This document shows positions 33,963-45,641 of a stretch of 64,000 nucleotides of DNA, in pieces. How positions within the stretch are numbered: the first letter of the stretch is position 1; each line of letters starts with the position of its first letter. The notes below the pieces were generated by a model. That model was not told where the DNA came from, did no database searches, and saw only the letters and a program-made list of their open reading frames with translations. This stretch comes from Nicotiana tabacum (taxonomy: Eukaryota > Streptophyta > Magnoliopsida > Solanales > Solanaceae). The stretch is taken from NCBI RefSeq assembly GCF_000715075.1, contig NC_134082.1, positions 196,777,948-196,841,947 of the forward strand, written 5' to 3'. The translations under genes and the position numbers were made by a program.

Positions 33963-34459
33963 GAAGAGGCACCCCTTGGGTCAAATCCTTTTAAAGATCT
34001 CGTCCCTCTATTTTTGGTCAAGGCTCAACGACTCTTTCTTATCCTATGAGAAGTTTGCTAAGATCAAATGGAAGACTTGTGCAACTACACACATTATTTC
34101 TAAGTCTCTCTACTTCTTAGCCTAAATACTATAATCCTTAGTTTACAGTGTCTCAAAAAATATGAAGAGTTAGAATACAAAAGAGAGTTGCATCACTATT
34201 CGAAATTCATTGTTGTTGTACTTCGTTGGTGGTGAATGAATCAAAACCATATGTATTATAATGCTTTCAAGATCTAAAGGGAACCCTTGTGACCCAAGGG
34301 AAACTGGATGTAAGTACCACACTGGTACCGAACCAGTATAAAATATGTCATTCTCTTTCCATTTATTATTATTTTACATTCTGATCTCAATCTAGTCAAC
34401 TAAATTCATCGTTAGTTGACTAATTTTCAATAGACCATAATTCACCCCCGGTACTTTCA
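33963..34459 (+). repeat. Truncated 3' LTR of copia B
   Basis: Matches 21766-22278 of the 5' LTR (GAAGAGGCACCCC to ACTTTCA), lacking the first 310 or so bases. Ends next to the CTAGT target duplication. Confidence 0.9.
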
Positions 34460-34555
34460 CTAGTTCAGCAAACAATCCTCTCAACCACATTATCTCAGCT
34501 ACTGCAGATGCCATACTCCTGTATTCAGCTTCAGCACTGCTTCGAGAGACTGTGT
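34460..34555 (-). pseudogene. Old copia RNase H (right part)
   Basis: Minus strand reads [20 protein letters not shown] and [10 protein letters not shown], the RNase H motif of copia, and meets copia B at 34460. It continues in sequence with the fragment at 21454. It is cut again at 34556 by copia A; the remainder is outside the window. Confidence 0.85.
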
Positions 34556-35412
34556 TGTTAGGTTTTAATTTTAATGATGAAAAATAATATAATTTCTTTT
34601 GGTGTAAGGACTCAAAAATCAACCAAGATCGAAGTGCAAAAAGAGAAACAATCAAAACTGAAGGAAGAAATCAATTAGAGATTGATTGAAGCATTCAAAG
34701 GATTGATTGAAATAATCAAAGGAAAGGAATCAATGTCAAAAAGGAAAAGAAGCACTGAAAATTAGGCAAGATAATCAATCAGAAGCTATTACTAGAAGGA
34801 CCCAGATTTAATGAGCAAATCTTGAACTACCAAGAGTTAAAGATGGAAAGTTGTCAAAGTCCACACATCAAGAAATAGTAACGGGAATTGACCTTATTCT
34901 TGGAAAGAATAAGTTTCTTCTAAGGATCAAATCTCTTCAGTTTCAACGGTCTCCTACAAAGTATTTATACGCGACCTTAAGACTTGGAGACACATACTTT
35001 GATCGAACCATCTACCCTCCTTTTGTTCTACTCCAAACAAGCATGTAGTTTCATTAGATCTGTTGTGTAACTAAGTGAGAGAAGGAAAAGAGATAAACAC
35101 TGGTGAGACAATATATCAAGAAAAGAGAAGAGATACATAGAGACTAAGTTTGTGTAAAGCTATGCCCATTCAATCTGTACTCGCAAACAACGATCACTGA
35201 AAGAGAACACCCTTGCAACCCAAGGGGACTGAACTAGGATTCACATTGAGTCTGAACCAGTATAAAAATCTCGGTGTCTTTAATTCTTGCATTTAAATTC
35301 TGCATTTATTATTATTATCTTATCCATACCTCAAGTCGACTAATTGTTGATCTAGTCAACTACTGATAAAAGTTGTTAACAGTAAGCAATTCATCCCCCC
35401 CTTGTACTTTCA
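34556..35412 (+). repeat. 5' LTR of copia A
   Basis: Starts TGTTAGGTTTTAATTTTAAT (up to 5 bp earlier is possible, since the flank reads TGTGT) and ends TGTACTTTCA; about 857 bp. The pre-end text (CAACCCAAGGGGACTGAAC.., CCAGTATAAAAATC) resembles the LTR of the minus-strand SIRE copia at 44481. Confidence 0.85.
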
Positions 35413-35414
35413 AT

Positions 35415-35426
35415 TGGTATCAGAGC
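35415..35426 (+). other. Primer-binding site of copia A
   Basis: TGGTATCAGAGC, exact initiator-Met-tRNA type. Confidence 0.9.
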
Positions 35427-35792
35427 AAGGCTCACATTTTCTTTTGCTTAAAATCTTGTAAGAAAAGATCTTGGTAAATCAAGTTATTGTCGGAGCACTC
35501 TTCCAAGAAGGGACATCGCAAGTGAGACCACCGTATTTCAATGGACAACATTTCTCTCATTGGAAAGTGTGTATGGAAATATACACGCGGTCTTATGGTG
35601 TCAAGGTCTGGCGAGTTTTCAAAAAGGGAAACTACCCCCTGCCGTCTGCTGCTCAATAGCCTGCTGATCCTGAAGATATAGATGAATACACAGATGAACA
35701 AATGGCAGTTGTTTAAGTTAATACTAAAGCAAGGAATTTGCTTTATAATGCTATAAGTGGTGAAGAATATGAGAAAATCTCTAGTTGTGATA

Positions 35793-37322
35793 TGATCACA
35801 GCCTACTCCGCACTACTAATTATGTATCGAGAGAGAGTCGGAGCATTTTTTACTCGATTTTGGGTCGGAATTGATATTCACAGAGAGCTAGAATTGGAAT
35901 TGTGTGTCTATTTAGCTTAGGATTGCGTAAGTGTTCCAAATTACACTTCTAATCATTTTTGGGGGTTTTCTTTATAATTTTACTTTTATCAAACTACAAA
36001 TTATAATTGCAACTAGATTAAGCTAAGATATAAGCTAAAAGGGTAATTCAAATGGTATAAAGGGAACTAGAGTAGTGACATCAGCCTAGGTGGTCAATTG
36101 ACGGGTACTTGAGTCTAAGGCACAATTGAAATGTTGGGGAGTATGATATAACCATTGCACTACTTTACCCACTCTACACCTCTCGGTGGTTCAAATGATT
36201 TTGTCCAATTGGCTTTCTCAAGACCAACTAAGTATGCAAATTTACACAAGCAACTTAGGGTTCAAGTCGGGTATTACTCGCTCGAGGTTTAACTCTTTAA
36301 TTGGGGCTATCAATCTCTTGAGTACGCCCCAATTCCTTGTTGGATCAATTTTAGAGACTTAGGCTCTCTTTCTCAAGAAGAGCCCTAGTCAACTAAACAC
36401 AAACTAGTGTTTGCAACCACTAATTCAGCAATTAACCATGAATTGGCCCAAATATCAAACACCCATCGTCAATTTAGCCCTAAAATACAAGACCCATCAA
36501 TTACCCACACTAGTGTTGAGCCACAACCCTAGCTTATGGGTCTAACTACTCATAATTGAAGAAGAAAAACAAAAATAGATGAAGAACAACTCATATTAAT
36601 TAATTGCTAAGCTAAATAACAAGATTCAATGATGAAAAGTAGATAAAATTTCCCAAAATGGCTACAAGAGTCGTTCCCACAAACTATCTGATACCCTAAA
36701 AATGGAAAAAGAATCTATTTGTACTAAGCTAAAAAATCTAAACAAAAATGCCCTTGCGGGGTTAGTGTGGACCGCACAAAATGGTGTGCGGCCGCACTAG
36801 GGCTCTGAAATTGAAGATCTGGTTCTCTGAACTCGGGCTCCGCGAACCGTACAGACTGGACTGCGGCTGTGGAGGCTTCTAGTGCGGTCCGCACAAAATG
36901 GACTGCGGACCGCACAAAATGGTAGTGCGGCTGCATTGCCTTCAGTGCAGACTGCACAAAACCTAGTGCGGCCGCACTGCCTCTTAGCCTAGAAATCATG
37001 CTCTCTGAATCTCCTAGTGCGGATCGCACAAAGTGGTGTGCGGCCACACTGGGCTTGTTTTGCCTGAGTTTGTCTTGTCTTTGGCACTTGTGCAAGTTTC
37101 ACTCTTTTTGAGCTGATCTTTGACATTTTGTCACTTTGTTGAGCAAACCTGCAATCAAGCACAACTTGTGAGCCTTTTGGGACTATTTTGTGTGAATTTC
37201 TAATCAAAGCATAAGCAAGAAGGAGTATAAAATGCGTCAAAATCCCTAGTTATCAACTCCCCCAAACTTAAGGTTTTGCTTGTCCTCAAGCAAACAAAAG
37301 TAAAGTGAAAGAAACCCATCAA
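35793..37322 (-). mobile_element. Athila-type LTR with short internal tail inside copia A gag
   Basis: 35793-37255 matches the LTR at 49040-50635 in layout: left TGATCACAGCC..CACTACTAA, shared blocks such as TTGACGGGTA, TTCTCAAGAAGAGCC and the GC motif array, and right ..CTAGTTATCA. It continues into ACTCCCCCAAACTTAAG and 67 bp of element interior (37256-37322), i.e. the purine tract side of a minus-oriented element. The rest of the element and some gag sequence are gone, so this is a deletion remnant and not a clean solo LTR. Confidence 0.75.
36763..37065. repeat. GC-rich bipartite palindrome array 1
   Basis: Five or so units of the type GCGGNCCGCACAAAATGG followed a few bases later by TGCGGCCGCACT, separated by unlike spacers. 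NotI sites at 36788-36795 and 36968-36975. In the element's own (minus) orientation it precedes a decayed TATA-like GTACAAATAG at about 36717-36726. Confidence 0.8.
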
Positions 37323-39345
37323 CATGTTGGTTCATGACTACGAACTTTTCCAGATGAAGGAAGAAGAATCCATTGAAGAGATGTTTGCCAGATTCAACAA
37401 AATCATTAGTGATCTAAAAGGTTTTGGCAAACCATACTCAATTAATGATCAAGTTAGGAAAATTCTGAGAGGTCTACCTACCACTTGGCAGACAAAAGTG
37501 GTTACACTTGAATCACATGATTTGAACAAATTATCATATGATGAACTTCGAGAAGAACTTATAGCTTTCGAGAAAACTCATCTCAAGAAAACAAGCCAGG
37601 AAGAAAAGAAGAAAATAGTTGCTTTCAAGGCTACAACTGAAAGAGCAAACAATGATATTGTTGACGACCCTGAAGCTCTTCAAGAAGAAATTGCCATGGT
37701 ATCAAGGAACATAGATGGTTTAATGAGGAGATATAGGAATACAAGAAGAGGCAGGATACCACCTAGGCGAACTAGGCATTATAACAAACAAGACAAAAAT
37801 GATGGTAAATGCTCTGAGTGTAGAAGATTTGGGCATGTTCAAGATGAATGTCTTGATCTTAAAAGAAAGTTTTCCAGAGGTTTTAACAAGAAAAAATCAT
37901 TTGGAAGCTACAGTGATGAAGACAATTCAGAACACGAAGAGATAGCAAATTTATGCTTCATGACAATTTTGGAAAATGATATGAACAAACTCTAGGGTGC
38001 TGGACAGATGAGGACACTTCAGATGATGAGTGAAAAGATGACAATGAGAACTGCTTCACGGCACGAGGTGAAACAAGCGAGGTAACATTTTATAATTGTG
38101 GAAGATGTAATGAATTGCATGATATTCTTGACCTTACTTTGAAAGAGTCACAAAAAATGATGAATGAACTAAAGAGACTCAACAGAGAAAAGAAAGACTG
38201 GAAACTCAAGCTTGAAGTATGCGAAATTGAAAAAGAAGTACTTCAAGAAGAGTTTCTGGAATTGCAAATGCAACTCAATGGCATGTGTGAATCCACCAGT
38301 CATAGTTCTGTCAAGTCGAACCAGGCAACTTACAAGTCAATTGGAGAAGGACCAGTCAGAACAGAGTCCACTAGTACTAAAACAAATGGAAGATCCAAAT
38401 ATGATCAGGACCTACGTGTCATTACTGTAACAAAAGTGGGTTTGGAAACCCAAAACAATCCTAAGTCTAGTAATACTAACCAACAAGGACCCAAGAAAGC
38501 TTGGGTACCTAAAAGGAAGTGATAATTATATTTTGTAGGAACACCACAGAAGGAGTCGCAAAGCAAAATAGTACTCAGATATTGCGTGTTCCAGTCACAT
38601 GACAGGTGACTAAAACCTGTTTAAAGAAGTTACAAAAATAGATGAAGGAAGTGCCAAATTTGGTGATGACTCAAAAGGAAAAATAGTCGGTACCGGAATA
38701 GTTTATTTCAATAATGACTGTGATATCACTGAGGTTTATCTTATTGACAGACTTAACTACAATATTCTGAGTATAAGTCAGCTATGCGACTCAGGGTATG
38801 AAGTAAAGTTCAAGAAAACGGGTTGTGCTATTGAAGTGAGACAAGTAAAATAATTCTCCAAAGAAAAAGGTATGGAAATGTCTATATTCTTGTTGGATTT
38901 GAAAATATAGATGGTCATATTTGTTTAACATCCATATATGATGATCCATGGTTATGGCATAAGAAACTTGCTCATGCAAGCATGCATCTGATAGAGAAAC
39001 CTTCCAAGCATGATTTAGTTGGTTTACATAAATTCAATTTCTCTAGAAATCATATATGTGATGCATGTCAGATTGGTAAATAAACCAGAAACTCTTTCAA
39101 AAACAAAAATATTGTATCTACTTCATAGCCTTTGTAATTGGTTCATATGGACTTATTTGGACATACTAGAACTGCTAGCATAGGAGGAAAACGATATGCT
39201 TTTGTTATTGTTGATGATTACTCACGCTTTAATTGGGTGATTTTTCTATCTCACTAAGATGAAACTTTGAAATTTTTTGAGATGTTCTGTAAAAGAGTCG
39301 AAAGAGAAAAAGGGTATCTTATTACAACAATTCAAAGTGATCATG

Positions 39346-42286
39346 TGTGATGACCTTACTTGATTTAAAAGTCAATTCTATATTCTATGGCCTTAAAAAT
39401 CTCCTTTTGTCTCACCTCAATTTGCGTGCATTGTCCGGGCGTAAATCCGAAAAGCTTTTATTTGAAAATTTGAGGAAAATGCTAATTTTGCCTTTAAAAT
39501 TTAATTTAAGTTGACTTAGGTCAACATTCTGGATAAACGGACCCGAAACTGTGATTCGATGGTCGCGGAGGGTCCGTAGGAAAATATGAGAGTTGGGAGT
39601 ATGCCCGAAAATGAATTCCGAGGTCCCTAGCCCGAGAAATGAATTTTTGAAAGAAATTGTTTAACTGAAAAAACATAAGAGTTTTGGAAATTTAAAAATG
39701 TTTGAATTTGATGGTACCAGGCCCGTATTTTGGTTTTGGAGCCCGGTACATGTTTAATATGGTATTTAAACTGTGCCTGTAAAATTTTCTAAGAAACATA
39801 ATTCATATGACGTGAATCGGACCCTCGGATGTAAAATTTGAACTTAAGAGTTCTTGAGATTTTTTCTTTGATTTTGATGCTAAACTTGTAGTTCTAGGTG
39901 TTACTTTGGCAATTTAATTGCACGAGCAAGTCCTTATGATATATTTAGGGTTGTGTGCATGTTTGGTTTGGAGCCCCAAGGGCTCGGGTGAGTTTCGAGT
40001 AGGCTTCAGGGTATTTTTGACTTAGAAAAATCTGGTATAGTTGCTGTATCTGGTGTTTGTGGCACTATGCTTCGCGATCGCGTAGTCACTCTCGTGATCG
40101 CGATGGGGAAACTGGGCTGGGGAGGATTTTACCCTATGCGAACGTGAGACCAAGGTCGTGAACGCAGATCATTGGGGGGACTGCTCTACGCGAACGTGAC
40201 CGGTCAACTGCAAACGCGTAGCTTTAGGATGGGCTGGTCAGGGAACCTAGGGAAACCTACGCAAACGCGACCCCTTTATCGTGAACACGAAGGCAGGTTT
40301 GGGTTAAGCCTTCGCTTTTCCTACGATCTCGTAAGTCCTCAGATGACAGCTCTTCGTGAATGCGATGAACACTGTCGCCCAACACTTAAAATAGAACCAG
40401 AATGGGAAATAATCCATATTTTCATATCTCCTTCCATAGAATCAGACATAGGTATGTGTTCTCCAACTATTTCCTTCAGTTTTCATCAACACCCATTAGA
40501 TTTCTAGGCCTAAATCTTGTTCTTCAAGGGTAGAAATTAGGGATTTTAGGAGAATTGGGGATTTTACAAATTTAGGGATTTAGACCTCGATTGGGGTCGG
40601 ATTCCGAAACTAGTTGCATATTTGGGCTCGTGGGTGAATGGGTATTCGGGTTTTCGTCCGAACCTCGAGTTTTGACCAAGCGGGCCCGGGGTCGATTTTT
40701 GGGTTTTGGGGGAAAATGTTGGGAAAGCTATATAATTAAGCATTGGGTATGAGTTCTTTAGCATTTATTGATGTTAATAAGTTAATATTGGTCAGATACA
40801 GTTGAATTAGAACTGGAATCAAAAGGGAAAGCGATAGTTGAGGCTTGATTCGTGGCCGTGGAATCGAGGTAAGTGTTTGGTCTAACCTTAGCTTGAGGGA
40901 ATAGGTATTATGCCTTATTTGCTATGTGTTAGTGTAGTGTATGATGTATATGTGTGGTGACGAGTATCTATACGTTGGTGTTAAGCATGCCCGTGAGTCT
41001 TAAATTGTGATCGTTGTGATTCTTAATAAGTACTACAAATGCCTAAATTGTTGATTATCCATGTTGAGCAAGACTTATGATTATCTTCTTGGTATTTGTT
41101 TATTGTTGAGCATTGGCTCCAGTTGAGGTTCATTTGTGAAGTTAATTGTTACAAGTTTGGTTATAGCTGATTCCCTTGCCGAGACGTATTTAATTCTTAT
41201 TGTTGATTCCCTTGCGGGGATGTATTTATTCTTATTATTGATTCCCTCGCCGAGATGTTGTCGTTGCTATTGTTTGGGTGAGAAAAGAGTGATAAAGCAC
41301 GAAGGATGATGCCGTGCACATTCTTACTTATGCATATGGTAAGGAAAAAATGATAAAACACGAAGGGTGATGCCGTCTACATTTATATTGATATTGATGC
41401 ATATGGTGAGGAAGAGAGATAAAGAACAAAGGGTGATGCCGTGCACATTTCTAATATTTATATGGTGAGGAAGAGAGATAAAGCACAAAGGGTGATGTCG
41501 TGCACATTTTCATTATTGATTGCATGGTGAGGATTGAGAGTAAAAGCACGAAGGATGATGCCGTGCACTTATTGCCAGTTTGTTATGATTTCTTGTTATT
41601 ATCGGTTCAAGTGCCTTAATTATTTTATTTCATTATTACTGTGATTTTTTATGTTGGTATTCCCCCATAGCATGTTATCACTCCCTGTTACTTTTGATTT
41701 GCTTCTATTACTGTTATTCTGTTAGATATTGTTTAATTGCAGGTTATTTGTTTGTTGTGTCCTAGCCTTGTCACTACTTCGCCGAGGTTAGGCTCGACAC
41801 TTACTCAGTACATGGGGTCGGTTGTACTGATACTACACTCTACACTCTGTTGTACAGATCCCGGTACTGGAGCATACAGACCTTAGCTAGGGGTTGCTGC
41901 CTTCAGTCCATCGGAGACCCGAGGTTGTCCTGCAGGCATCCGCAGGCCTTGGCATCCCCTTCCTATCTTGTTTCTTTTTGTTCTTTTCTATTTCAGAGAC
42001 AAACATGTATTCTCTTTGTTCAGACCCTATTTATAGTATTCTTAGATAGTCTGTGAGATTATGACACCAGTTCTGGGTGGATTATTATTATGGATTCGTA
42101 TTGGTATTAGCTTAAATGTTAAATTCTGTTCTTCCACACTTTTAATTCCATTGTATACTTGCATTAATTTGGTAAATTGTTAAATATAAAGGTAAAAGGG
42201 TGAATAATCAATAATGTTGGCTTGCCTAGCAGGCTTAATGTTAGGCGCCATCATAGTACCGACGGTGGGCAATTCGGGTTGTGACA
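39346..42286 (+). repeat. 5' LTR of Tekay/Del-like gypsy
   Basis: Starts TGTGATGACCTTACTTG and ends GGGTTGTGACA. No protein-coding text; small open frames (40172-40507, 41850-42056) are chance. Holds a tandem repeat block at 41275-41570. The paired LTR is not in the window, so the ends rest on TG/CA, the interrupted copia frame on the left and the primer site on the right. Confidence 0.8.
41160..41570 (+). repeat. Tandem repeats in the gypsy LTR
   Basis: First, three copies of a ~45-bp unit around GATTCCCTYGCCGAGATGT (41168-41262). Then five copies of a ~55-70-bp unit with GGTGAGGAAGAGAGATAAAG and CACGAAGGGTGATGCCGTGCAC (about 41275-41570), differing at a few positions and in spacer length. 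Confidence 0.85.
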
Positions 42287-42289
42287 AGT

Positions 42290-42301
42290 TGGTATTAGAG
42301 C
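42290..42301 (+). other. Primer-binding site of Tekay/Del-like gypsy
   Basis: TGGTATTAGAGC, initiator-Met-tRNA type with one change, four bases after the LTR. Confidence 0.75.
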
Positions 42302-42484
42302 TCTAGATTGCTTAGGTCTCACAATTCACGGACAAGCTTAGTAGAGTCTGAGGGATCGGTACAGAGACGTCTGTGCTTATCCCTTAGAGGATACAGAGTT
42401 TAGGAATGACTTCACATCTATTCTTCTCTATCATGCAATTTGGTTTCTCAATGCTAATTGAACTTATACTCTTTTCTTTCATAG

Positions 42485-44480
42485 ATGGAGAGAACACGTG
42501 CTTCTTCATCCGCTGATCAGCAGCCCGAGCCCCCAGCAGCAGCTCCCACGAAGGACAGAGGCCGAGGCCGTGCTAGAGGCCGAGGCCGTGCTAGAGGCCG
42601 AGGTAGGGGCAAAGCTCGACCCAGAGTAGCAGAACCAGCGATGGAGCCTCAAGTAGAGTTTGATGATGAGGTTCCGACACAAACAATTCCAGCGGGCCCA
42701 GCTCAGGTCCTAGAGGGGTTCATCGCTACTCTGGTACTCCAGGATGCTCTGGTCCGTCTAGTGGTCCTTATGGAGAGTGTCATCCAGGCAGGCTTACTTC
42801 CTGTAGCACCAACCGTCTCTCAGGCTGGGGGAGGAGCACAGACTCCCGCTACCCGCACTCCGGAGCAGATGGCTCCCTAGTTTCAGACTCCAGCAGCTCA
42901 ACCAGTTGGAGTAGTTCAGCTGGGTGTAGTAGCTCAAACTGGTGATGGAACAGCTATGTCTGCCGATGCTTTGTAGAGGTTGGACAGGTTCACCAAGCTG
43001 TTCACTACTACTTATGGTGGTACATCTTCAAAGGATCCCCAAGATTATTTAGACAGCTGTCATGAGGTTCTTCGGAACATGGGGATAGTGGAGACCAATG
43101 GGGTCGACTTTGCTGCTTTCCGTCTGTCAAGTTCCGCCAAGAAATGGTGGAGAGATTATTATTTGGCCAGACCAGCTAGATCACCAGCTCTCACTTGGGA
43201 CCAATTCTCGCAGCTATTTCTCGAGAAGTTTCTTCCCGTCACTCAGAGAGAGGAGTACCGCAGGCGGTTAGAATGTCTCCAACAGGGTTCTATGACTGTC
43301 ACCCAGTACGAGATGAGGTTTATTGATTTAGCTCTTCATGCTCTTCTGATACTCCCCACCGAGATAGAGAGAGGGTGAGGAGGTTTATTGAGGGACTCAC
43401 TCAGCCTATTAGACTGCAGATGGTTAAGGAGACAAGTAGCGAGATTTCTTTCCAGGATGCGCCTAATGTGGACAGGCAGGTTGAGATGGTTTTAGCTCAG
43501 GGGAGCGGTCAGGGATCTAATTAGAGGCCTCGTCATTCTGGCAGATTCAGTGGTGCCCCGTCTGGAGGCAAGGATTCTTTTGGTAGACTCCCAGGCCATT
43601 TCAGTCAGCACTTCAAGCTTCTCACGGTGCTCTAGGTGGCGGTGGTTCTCATATGCAATATTCTGATCAGTTTCCCTACAGTGCACCACCAACTCCTATC
43701 AGTGCACCTCCGCTCTAGAGTTTTCAAGGTGGTTATCTAGGCCGTCAAGGTCAGTTTTAGGGTCAGCAGTCTCAGTAGCCCAAGTCTTGCTATACTTGTG
43801 GCGATACGAGGCACATTGCTAGGTTTTTCCCTCGAGCCTCGATCAGTTCTCACCACCAAGGTTCTCGTGCTATGGTTCCAACACTAGGTGTTCCACTGCC
43901 CGCTCATCCAGCTAGAGGTAGGAGTCGAGGTGTTAGAGGTGAAGGTCAGGCCATTAAAGGTGGAGGCCAGGTAGCTAGAGGTGGAGGCCAACTAGTAGGA
44001 GGCCGTCCTAGGGATGTAGTTTAGAGTGGTGGGGCCCCGCCCTGATGTTATGTTATTCCAGCTAGACCTAAGGCTGAGGCCTCCGATGCAGTTATCACAG
44101 GTATGATTTCAGTGTGCAGTAGAGATGCCTCAGTTCTATTTGATCCAGGGTCCACATATTCTTATGTATCATCTTATTTTGCCCCTTATCTGGTTGTGCC
44201 TCATGATTCTTTGAGTGCTCCTGTGTATGTGTCTACACCGGTGGGTGATTCTATTGTGGTAGATCGTGTTTATTATGCTTGTATGGTTGTTATTGGGGGT
44301 CTTGAGACTAGTGTAGATCTCCTACTTCTCGGTATGGTGGATTTCGATATCATTTTGGGGATGGATTGGTTATCTCCTTATCATGCTATATTGGATTGTC
44401 ATGCCAAGACTATGACCTTATCATTGCCAGGGTTGCCTTGTTTGGAGAGGAGAGGGACTCCTGGTCATTCTACCAGCAAG
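42485..44480 (+). pseudogene. gag-protease of Tekay/Del-like gypsy, broken
   Basis: ATG at 42485. A basic GRGRARGRGRARGRGRGKAR region (about residues 26-45) leads into the retrotransposon gag domain (about 42980-43360: SSAKKWWRDYYLARPARSPA, WDQFSQLFLEKFLPV), a knuckle CYTCGDTRHIARFFP (about 43790, last Cys lost) and a pepsin-like protease (about 44100-44480) with active-site text LFDPGSTYSYVSS and DIILGMDWL. Stops at 42878-42880 and 42974-42976 (TAG) and a shift near 43372. The catalytic Asp is present. Confidence 0.88.
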
Positions 44481-45408
44481 TGAAAGTACAAGAGGGGGGG
44501 GGAGAGGTGAATTGTATATTTTTAATCTTAATATCTATTAATTGACTGGTGTTTCAATTAGTCGACTAGATGCAATAACCTAATAGTTATAATAGCAGAA
44601 TATAAAATATAGAAAGTAAGTGTAGGAATTAAAGACACCAGAATTTTATACTGGTTTAGATTCAATGTGAATCCTAGTCCAGTCCACTTGGGTTTCAAGA
44701 GAGTTCTCTTTAGTAAATGCGTTTCTTCGAGTACAATGGAAATGACGTGATAGCTCAAATCCTATAACACTCGTTTCTTTTGATACAATGCCTCACCAGT
44801 GTTGTACTTTTTTTTTTCTCTGACTTGTTACACAGCAGGACTTAGAGAACTACAATGTTTGTTTGCAGTAGAATAAAGAAAGGATTTTTGGTTCGATCAA
44901 AGTATATGTGACTAAGGCTTGATGCTGAGTATAAATACTTTGGTGAAGGTTGTTTTTGCTAACGAGACTTGACAACCCAAGAGATTTGATCCTTGGAAAG
45001 AGATTGATTCTTTCCAAGATTGCTTGCCATTGCTCTTCTTTGATGAGAGGACATTGACAACTTTCCTTCTACAGTTGTTGATGATGAGGGTTTACTCCTT
45101 GATTGTTGGTCCTTCCAAAATTAGCAGCGCAGCTAATCTTCTTACAGAATCTTTGATGCTTTTTGACTTCTTCAATCTTTCGGATTGAATGTGCTAGTCT
45201 TGATTGATGCCTTAAGTTTAGGCTTGCTTGATTCTTTCCATTGCAGCTATCCATGATCTTTGCTGATTGATTCGTAATCTTTGCCTTAAGTTTAATGATG
45301 CATACAGATTGACTTCAGCAATCTCACAGTAGCTCCTTGATTCCTTGATCTTCTCTAATTGATTTCCTGCACAGATATATTATTTGCATCATTAAATTAG
45401 ATCTAACA
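44481..45408 (-). repeat. 3' LTR of SIRE-type copia
   Basis: Minus strand starts TGTTAGATCTAATTTAATG at 45408 and ends TTGTACTTTCA at 44481; 928 bp. The G-run near 44496-44504 is eight or more bases long. Confidence 0.85.
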
Positions 45409-45410
45409 AT

Positions 45411-45641
45411 CTCCCCCTTTTTGGTGGTGACAAAATAATATATATGTATAAACACCAGTTGACTTCCCTGTGTTTTACTCCCCCTCAATGTATGCAGTTG
45501 ACAGGTTCATGGCACTCCCCCTCAATTTATGCAGTTGACTTGTCTATGGTTGGAGTCGATTCCTGCCATGGAGGATGCTACTTTTGCCACAGTCAACTAT
45601 ACCTGTACAGATACAACATATACTCTTCTCCCCCTTTTTGG
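45411..45641 (-). other. Multiple polypurine tracts before the SIRE 3' LTR
   Basis: Four C-runs on plus (purine on minus). CTCCCCCTTTTTGG occurs at 45411-45424, next to the LTR, and identically at 45628-45641. A 26-bp unit, ACTCCCCCTCAATGTATGCA plus GTTGAC, occurs at 45477-45502 and with one change at 45514-45539. Repeated purine tracts are reported for the SIRE lineage. The LTR-adjacent one is the likely primer. Confidence 0.8.

Larger units (their letters stand above)
21455..34459 (+). mobile_element. Copia B (SIRE-like), interrupted by CACTA 2 and deleted at its 3' side
   Basis: Both ends carry the target duplication CTAGT (21450-21454 and 34460-34464). 5' LTR 21455-22278; gag 22335-24040; protease-integrase-start of RT 32217-33962; truncated 3' LTR 33963-34459. 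The CACTA element at 24046-32216 accounts for 8.2 kb of the length. RT, RNase H, purine tract and the first 310 or so bases of the 3' LTR are missing in one deletion. Gag with three CCHC-like knuckles suggests the SIRE/Maximus group; that is by eye. Confidence 0.9.
34556..39345 (+). mobile_element. Copia A (SIRE-like), 5' half, interrupted
   Basis: LTR 34556-35412, primer site 35415-35426, then gag-protease-integrase text up to 39345, where a gypsy LTR enters at a Ser-Asp-His of the integrase core. An Athila-type LTR fragment sits inside gag (35793-37322). The 3' half of the element is beyond the right edge. Gag is related to that of copia B, but the LTRs differ, so they are sister subfamilies, not copies of each other. 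Confidence 0.88.
35470..39345 (+). pseudogene. gag-protease-integrase of copia A, broken and interrupted
   Basis: The gag start codon position carries TTG instead of ATG (about 35471). QVRPPYFNGQHFSHWKVCME follows. Stops at 35657 and 35714. The LTR insertion at 35793 removed about 75 bp of gag. From 37324 gag continues: HDYELFQMKEEESIEEMFAR, then a knuckle CSECRRFGHVQDEC (about 37812). The protease block near 38575 is decayed. The pre-integrase block has LIDRLNYNILSISQLCDSGY (about 38740), and the integrase start GKRYAFVIVDDYSRFNWVIF-like text (about 39190) has one change or stop every 50-100 codons. It ends at QSDH (39345). Confidence 0.83.
39346..44480 (+). mobile_element. Ty3/gypsy element (Tekay/Del-like), 5' half, interrupted
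   Basis: LTR 39346-42286 (2.9 kb, long as in Tekay/Del chromoviruses), primer site, gag and protease. Protein text stops at GTPGHSTSK (44480), where a minus-strand copia LTR enters; in relatives this is just before the next conserved part of pol, so the insertion looks clean. The right half should reappear beyond the window. The flank TCATG (39341-39345) is the candidate target duplication. Confidence 0.85.

Noticed and set aside
36724..37095. 123-codon minus frame over GC array 1, considered as a repeat protein
   Set aside because: The apparent HHFVRSAL repeats are translations of the palindromic DNA motif inside an LTR U3.
40172..40507. 111-codon plus-strand frame
   Set aside because: Lies inside the long gypsy LTR, shows no known motif and is not bounded by splice or promoter signals.
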